Below are positions 59,746-64,000 of a stretch of 64,000 bases of DNA, piece by piece. This DNA is from JBEDUK01 sp040414485 (GTDB lineage Bacteria; Actinomycetota; UBA4738): the NCBI GenBank assembly GCA_040414485.1, contig JBEDUK010000068.1, positions 10,271-74,270 of the forward strand. The letters are read 5' to 3'. A program made the position numbers and the translations under genes. The number at the start of each line of letters is the position of its first letter. The first letter of the stretch is position 1. The notes below the pieces were generated by a model, which made no database searches, had not been told where the DNA came from, and saw only the letters and a list, made by a program, of their open reading frames with translations.

Positions 59746-60980
59746 GCGCGGCCGGTGACGCCGAGCATGTTCAGCACCAGCATGAAGCAGATGACCCCGG
59801 CCAGGTCCATGGCGCTGGTGATGATCGGAACCGACTGGTTGTCCGGGTCGAGCCGGAACCGGTACGAGGCCACGGCGATCACGTACCCGACGACGACCGC
59901 GATGAGCGTCGCCAGCAGACCGACCAGCAGCGTCCCCCCGATCATCACGCCTGCGCCCGGAGTGGTCCCGACGAACAGGCTGTAGACGTAGCCGGATGTG
60001 CCCACGAGCAGGAACGCGACCATCCCGAACGCCCCGACCAGCGAGGCGTCCAGGTACGCGGCAGAGCCGGGCCGTCCCCGGGCCTCGAGGATCCCCAGGT
60101 GCAGCTTCGAGGAGATGCGGGACGCGTAGATGCCGCCGACCGCCCCTGCGTCGGAGACGAGCGGCGCGATGATGGCGACCAGGGCGGGAAACGCGGCGAA
60201 CTGCTCGAGCCGGGGCTCGACCACCGTCCCCGCGAGGATGTCCAGGATCGGCGTCAGGACGATCACGCCGATCATCTCGTAGATCGCGCGCCGGGCGATC
60301 GGGAGGCGGGTGAGGAAGCCGACCGCGGTCACGAACACGCAGGCGGCGACGCAGAGCCACGCGGTGATCGTGTTCGCCAGCGGCTGGCGTGCGATGAACG
60401 TCGCGACGAACAGCGTAGGGACGGTGACCATGTCGCCGGCGGCCGTGACGAGCGGCGTCGAGACCGTGTCCAGGTCGTAGTGCCGCCGGTACGCTACGCT
60501 CGACAGGGCGACGGTCAACGCCATGATCACGGCGGAACCGAGCAGTCCTCCGACCACGGAGATGGTCACGAACTGCAGGAGGCTGATCGACGGGTAGCCG
60601 AAGGCGATGGCCGCCGCCCGCGCCAGCACCGCCAGGTACAGCGCCGACGAGAACGTCGTGACGACGCCCGTGTAGACGTTCTGGTACAGCACGCCGGTGC
60701 GGCGCCAGGTGGGCTCGAACAGGCCGACCGCGCTGGCGGTGCCGAGCCGCGCGCCGATGGCGCCGAAGATCGTCCCTCGCATGCCCGTCGCTGCGGGAAG
60801 CAGGATGTACAGGCTCGGCAGGAGGCGGAGCGTGGGAAGGATCGACGATGTGGTGATGCCCGCCACCAGCGCGGCGAGCGTGCTGATCAGGAGCGCTACG
60901 AAGCCCTGACGGAGGGTGCGCTGTTCGGACCGCCAGTAGGCGAACAGTCGCCCGGCGCGGCGCCTGGGTGCGATTGCCAT
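59742..60980 (-). CDS. SLC41/MgtE-like divalent cation transporter, first copy
   Basis: 412 residues with the same two-half plan as its neighbour: AATGMRGTIFGAIGARLGT and LDTVSTPLVTAAGDMVTVPTLF in the first half, SDAGAVGGIYASRISSKLH and DPDNQSVPIITSAMDLAGVI in the second. The paralogues are clearly related across their full length, including WRRTGVLYQNV in both. It leads a three-gene operon with the PhoU-TrkA_C protein. No CBS or N domain is present, so gating would rely on the separate protein. ATG 60980 has no obvious ribosome-binding site; an AAGGAG further upstream is too far. Confidence 0.87.
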   Translation of the reverse strand: MAIAPRRRAGRLFAYWRSEQRTLRQGFVALLISTLAALVAGITTSSILPTLRLLPSLYILLPAATGMRGTIFGAIGARLGTASAVGLFEPTWRRTGVLYQNVYTGVVTTFSSALYLAVLARAAAIAFGYPSISLLQFVTISVVGGLLGSAVIMALTVALSSVAYRRHYDLDTVSTPLVTAAGDMVTVPTLFVATFIARQPLANTITAWLCVAACVFVTAVGFLTRLPIARRAIYEMIGVIVLTPILDILAGTVVEPRLEQFAAFPALVAIIAPLVSDAGAVGGIYASRISSKLHLGILEARGRPGSAAYLDASLVGAFGMVAFLLVGTSGYVYSLFVGTTPGAGVMIGGTLLVGLLATLIAVVVGYVIAVASYRFRLDPDNQSVPIITSAMDLAGVICFMLVLNMLGVTGRA

Positions 60981-61027
60981 AACGGCACGCCCATCGTTCG
61001 CTCGCTCCTTCTCGCGTCCATGATTCT

Positions 61028-61047
61028 CCGGGCCCCGTCAGGCCCGG
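61028..61047 (-). other. Strong hairpin in the leader of the cation-transporter operon
   Basis: CCGGGCC/GGCCCGG forms a 7-bp stem around a 6-nt loop 47 nt before the ATG, and upstream GGATCCG/CGGATCC-type repeats (61089-61120) can also pair. It may terminate the Kelch gene or belong to a cation-sensing leader; no known riboswitch consensus was recognised. Confidence 0.4.
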
Positions 61048-61144
61048 GGAAGTATGGCGTCGCAGTTCAGGGGCGGCAACCAGGCCCACGGATCCGTTTG
61101 CGCCGGGACGACTCGGATCCTCGATGCCAACGGGCGGGCAGCCC

Positions 61145-62329
61145 TTACGGCGTGTAGACCTCCGCGCTGGAGGTGATGGTCCCGGCGAAATCCGTGTATC
61201 CGCCGACGACCAGCACGGTCCCGTCGTGCAGCAGCGCGCCGGCGTGCAGGAATCGCGGCGACGACATACTGCCCGTCGCGGTCCATGCCCCGGTCCCGGG
61301 ATCGAACACCTCAGAGGAGGCCAGGGCCGTCGCGCAGCAGTCGCTGTAATCATCGCCTCCGGCCACGAGCACCTTCCCGGTGCCGAGCAGGAACGCCACA
61401 TGGCGCTCGCGAGCCGCGTTCATGGAGCCGGTCGGCGCCCACAGGCCCGTCGCCGGATCGTAGAGCTCGGCCGATGCCACGGTGACGGTGCTATACCCGT
61501 ACAGGCCGGTCGCCCCACCCGCCGCCAGCACATCGCCGGAGGGCAGCAAGGTGACCGAGGCGCCCATCCGAGGTGTGGCCATGGAGCCGGTCGCCGTCCA
61601 CGACTTCGTCGACGGGTGGTACACGTCCGCGTACGCGATCGCGCTGTATTCGTCGTTGCCGACCTCGATCCGTCCGCCCACCGCCAGGACCGTCCCGCCG
61701 TTCAGCACGACGGGCTCGAAGAAGGCCCGAGGCGAGGTCATGCTTCCAACCTTCTTCCAGGTCCCGGTCGCGGGGTTGTAAACCTCCGCGGAGGCAAGCG
61801 TCGTCGCGCAGAAGTCCGGCCCGCACGACCGGCCCGTGTTGCCGCCGGCCACCAGGACGGTTCCGTCCGGCAGGAGCGTGCTGCCCATCTGCTGCCGGCC
61901 CACCGTCATGTTCCCGGTCTTCGTCCAGATTCCCGTCGCCGGGTCGTAGAGCTCGGCGCTGCGCAGAAACAGGTTCCTCGCGCCGAAGCCGCCTGCCACC
62001 AGGACCTTGCCGCTCGGCAGCAATGTGGCCGAATATCCGCCGCGAGGGGTTGTCATCATGCCCGTCGGCTGCCACGTGCCGGTCGACGGATCGAACAGGT
62101 CGGCGGTTCGAAGCGTCTTCGCGCCGTCGAAGCCGCCGGCCACGAGCACCCGGCCGTTCTGAAGCGTGAGGGCCTGGAACGAGGCTCGTTCGTGACTCGT
62201 GCTTCCGGCAGGGGACCAGGTTCCCGGCGAGCCTGCGCTCGATGCCAGCGTCGACTGGGCGGGCGCCAGGACGGCGAGCGCGATCACCGTTGCCGTCGAC
62301 GTGAGCGCGCGACGATGGTTGAGGCGCAT
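61145..62329 (-). CDS. Secreted Kelch-repeat beta-propeller protein
   Basis: 394 residues. A signal peptide (basic MRLNHRRA, hydrophobic TATVIALAVLA, then SSAG) is followed by about seven Kelch-like blades of roughly 50 residues with the theme VLVAGG, SAELYDPATGxW and xxTGSM. Examples are GKVLVAGGFGARN, GTVLVAGGNTGRS and GDVLAAGGATGLYG. Cysteine pairs (SCGPDFC, DCC) could be disulfides. It should be an extracellular or wall-exposed binding protein; no enzymatic residues of galactose oxidase were seen. ATG 62329 has GGGAGGT 6 nt upstream. A TACGGT hexamer lies about 80 nt upstream. Confidence 0.85.
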   Translation of the reverse strand: MRLNHRRALTSTATVIALAVLAPAQSTLASSAGSPGTWSPAGSTSHERASFQALTLQNGRVLVAGGFDGAKTLRTADLFDPSTGTWQPTGMMTTPRGGYSATLLPSGKVLVAGGFGARNLFLRSAELYDPATGIWTKTGNMTVGRQQMGSTLLPDGTVLVAGGNTGRSCGPDFCATTLASAEVYNPATGTWKKVGSMTSPRAFFEPVVLNGGTVLAVGGRIEVGNDEYSAIAYADVYHPSTKSWTATGSMATPRMGASVTLLPSGDVLAAGGATGLYGYSTVTVASAELYDPATGLWAPTGSMNAARERHVAFLLGTGKVLVAGGDDYSDCCATALASSEVFDPGTGAWTATGSMSSPRFLHAGALLHDGTVLVVGGYTDFAGTITSSAEVYTP

Positions 62330-62471
62330 GCGGCACCTCCCTCTCGGCCCGAAGGGAAGGGAGAGCGGCCGGGTACGGTCCGGGCCGGCCACCGCACCGG
62401 TCCGGGGGGCACCGTACACCAATCGCACGAAGCGGCGCACGTCGGCGAAACGGTTTGGACCTTTCGGGTTC

Positions 62472-62500
62472 TTGCGTGCGGAATGCGGCATCGGTACCGT
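62472..62500 (+). promoter_or_regulatory. Promoter TTGCGT-N17-TACCGT for the ABC transporter operon
   Basis: A -35/-10 pair with 17-nt spacing, 50 nt before the TTG start. The transcript would have a leader of about 45 nt carrying GGGGGAG. Confidence 0.4.
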
Positions 62501-62550
62501 CCGGGCTGACCGCGATGCGCGGTCGCGCGACAGGCCGCAGGGGGAGACGG

Positions 62551-63660
62551 TTGGCGCAATCAACGAGTGAGGTCGGGACTTCGGCCGGGGCGGCCGCCGA
62601 CGTGCCGGCGGTCCATCTGGACCACGTCACGAAGCGCTTCGGTGCGACGGCGGCCGTCGACGACCTGATGCTCGATGTCCGGGCCGGCGAGTTCTTCTCC
62701 ATGCTCGGACCGTCGGGGTCGGGCAAGACGACGACCCTAAGGATGATCGCGGGGTTCGAGCTGCCCACATCCGGGACGGTCATGCTCCACGGGCAGGATG
62801 TCACGCGCCTCGCGCCCTACGAACGCGATGTCAACACCGTGTTCCAGGACTATGCGCTCTTCCCGCACATGAGCGTGCTGGACAACGTCGAATACGGGCT
62901 TCGCGTGAAGAAGGTCGCGTCGCAGGACCGCCGCCGGCGCGCCGAGGAGGCGCTCGCGCTCGTCCAGCTCACCGGGTTCGAATCGCGCAGGCCGGCGCAG
63001 CTGTCCGGCGGGCAGCGGCAACGCGTCGCGCTGGCGCGCGCGCTGGTGAACCAGCCGAGCGTGCTGCTGCTGGACGAACCACTCGGCGCGCTCGACCTGA
63101 AGCTCCGTCAGCAGATGCAGATCGAGCTGAAGGACATCCAACAGCGCGTCGGGTTGACGTTCATCTACGTGACGCACGACCAGGAGGAGGCGCTGACCAT
63201 GAGCGATCGCCTGGCCGTGTTCAGTCAGGGGAGGGTCGAGCAGATCGGGTCGCCGGCCGAGGTGTACGAGGAGCCGGCGACCGCGTTCGTCGCGGGGTTC
63301 GTCGGCATCTCGAACGTGCTCGCGGGCGCGGCGGCGACAGCCATCACCGGTTCGGCCCACGCATTCACGATCCGGCCCGAGAAGATCCGGATGGAGGAGC
63401 CGGACACGCCGGCCGGCCCGGACGAATGCTCGGCTGTTGGAACGGTCGAGGAGGTCGTCTATCTGGGCTCCACCACGCGCTACGTGGTCGACCTGGATGG
63501 GGGAGGGCGGCTGGTGGTGACCAGGCAGAACCTGGAGACCTCATCCATGGAGGCGCTCCAGATCAGGGGGAAGAAGGTTCGGCTGGCATGGGACCGCGCG
63601 CTGAACCGGGCGGTTGAGGGGTCGGAGGACGGTGCCGGCCCAGAAGGAGGGGACGCATGA
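62551..63660 (+). CDS. potA: Spermidine/putrescine-type ABC transporter ATP-binding protein
   Basis: 369 residues. Walker A GPSGSGKTTTL, signature LSGGQRQRVALARAL, Walker B VLLLDEPLGALDLKL and the switch His in YVTHDQEEALTMSDR are all intact, followed by a C-terminal TOBE-type regulatory domain (FTIRPEKIRM). It should power uptake of polyamines or a related cation; the substrate call depends on the solute-binding protein downstream. TTG 62551 is the likely start, with GGGGGAG upstream; a GTG at 62602 is the alternative. Its stop overlaps the next start by 4 nt. Confidence 0.92.
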   Translation: MAQSTSEVGTSAGAAADVPAVHLDHVTKRFGATAAVDDLMLDVRAGEFFSMLGPSGSGKTTTLRMIAGFELPTSGTVMLHGQDVTRLAPYERDVNTVFQDYALFPHMSVLDNVEYGLRVKKVASQDRRRRAEEALALVQLTGFESRRPAQLSGGQRQRVALARALVNQPSVLLLDEPLGALDLKLRQQMQIELKDIQQRVGLTFIYVTHDQEEALTMSDRLAVFSQGRVEQIGSPAEVYEEPATAFVAGFVGISNVLAGAAATAITGSAHAFTIRPEKIRMEEPDTPAGPDECSAVGTVEEVVYLGSTTRYVVDLDGGGRLVVTRQNLETSSMEALQIRGKKVRLAWDRALNRAVEGSEDGAGPEGGDA

Positions 63661-64000
63661 GGGGCAATCGGATGGCGCTCGCCGTCATGGCGACGGCGGC
63701 GCTGGTGGGAGCGGCGTGCGGCAAGAGCGGCTCGTCCGGGCCGACGGTCTACAGCAGCGTCGGCACGACCGAGGGGCAGCTCAACCTGGTCGCGTGGGCC
63801 GGGTACGTGGAGAGCGGCCAGAACGATCCGAAGTTCGACTGGGTCACGCCGTTCCAGGATCAGACCGGCTGCAAGATCAAGGTCACCTACGCCGACACCT
63901 CGGCGCAGATGGTCACCCTCATGCGGCAGGGCGGCGGCAAGGTCTACGACGGCGTCTCCGCGTCGGGCAACGCGACGAACGTTCTCATCGCCCACGGCGA
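63657..64000 (+). CDS. Extracellular solute-binding lipoprotein, PotD-like (runs off the right edge)
   Basis: About 115 codons are visible. ATG 63657 overlaps the potA stop (ATGA). A lipoprotein signal (MALAVMATAALVGAAC, Cys about 21) precedes a mature region NLVAWAGYVESGQNDPKFDWVTPFQDQTGC, read as LNLVAWAGYVE and FQDQTGCKIKV, which fits family-1 solute-binding proteins of polyamine transporters. The permease genes should follow outside the window. Confidence 0.85.
   Translation, partial: MRGNRMALAVMATAALVGAACGKSGSSGPTVYSSVGTTEGQLNLVAWAGYVESGQNDPKFDWVTPFQDQTGCKIKVTYADTSAQMVTLMRQGGGKVYDGVSASGNATNVLIAHG

Noticed and set aside
61049..61140. Possible M-box (Mg2+) riboswitch before the SLC41-like operon
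   Set aside because: The conserved GTTAGGTGAGGCTCC core was not found on the minus strand; kept only as an unassigned structured leader.

Overview
The window is a continuous piece of a very G+C-rich (roughly 70%, judged by eye), gene-dense bacterial chromosome. I see no rRNA, tRNA, IS element, prophage or CRISPR array. Several signals point to a deep-branching actinomycete: the coproporphyrin heme operon (hemE-cpfC-cgoX-chdC), an InhA-like enoyl-ACP reductase, the uppP / phosphomutase / DUF3090 / SCO1664 block, a Streptomyces-type PHO box, and TANNNT -10 elements placed directly before start codons. A Chloroflexota relative is the main alternative, since some of these families also occur there. 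Assignment to a class is not possible from the sequence alone.

Layout. 1-6.7 kb: end of an NmrA/SDR gene, then two paralogous zinc-ribbon/class III cyclase/AAA/TPR proteins. 6.7-10.9 kb: heme operon with overlapping genes. 11-14.6 kb: a lipoprotein, a FAD monooxygenase fused to cytochrome b5, and a doubtful, perhaps frameshifted small gene. 14.6-20.9 kb: a leucine/isovalerate-type catabolic set (biotin-carboxylase subunit, HMG-CoA-lyase-like protein, enoyl-CoA hydratase, Rieske protein, carboxyltransferase). 21-25 kb: phenylacetate-CoA ligase, enoyl-ACP reductase and an SCP2-hydrolase fusion. 25-34 kb: mostly single genes (macrodomain, VanY-type peptidase, PQQ-like propeller, thioredoxin-like protein, methyltransferase, MoaD-like/Asp-box fusion, hydrolase, rhomboid). 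34-38.6 kb: ECF sigma-alkyltransferase pair, SCO1664/DUF3090/phosphomutase operon and divergent uppP.

38.6-42.2 kb: a phosphate uptake operon (DUF47 protein, Pit) behind a PHO box, then a degenerate histidine kinase and LuxR-type regulator. 42.6-45.6 kb: flavin/PNPOx-like protein, nitrilase, DinB/MDMPI-like protein and LysE-type exporter. 45.6-50.7 kb: one 1660-residue cyclase/AAA/nSTAND/WD40 membrane protein behind a CRP-like palindrome. 50.7-56 kb: TetR and acyl-CoA dehydrogenase with shared operators, hydrolase, GNAT, AI-2E-type permease. 56-61 kb: ispH, and a Mg2+-type transport operon (two SLC41/MgtE-like proteins plus a duplicated PhoU-TrkA_C protein). 61-64 kb: secreted Kelch protein and the start of a polyamine-type ABC transporter operon that runs off the right edge.

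The main functional themes are cAMP-type signalling (three cyclase multidomain proteins and a CRP-like site), branched-chain acyl-CoA catabolism, heme synthesis, phosphate and divalent-cation transport, and envelope functions. Twenty-two promoter-proximal genes have TANNNT 6-12 nt before the chosen start codon, which suggests widespread leaderless transcription; genes without it usually carry a Shine-Dalgarno sequence. The best candidates for something undescribed are the MoaD-like/Asp-box fusion whose diglycine codons also form a ribosome-binding site, the large cyclase/nSTAND/WD40 protein with its CRP-like box, the FAD-cytochrome b5 fusion, and the catabolic operon containing a Rieske protein and a lyase with Ser at the usual catalytic Cys.
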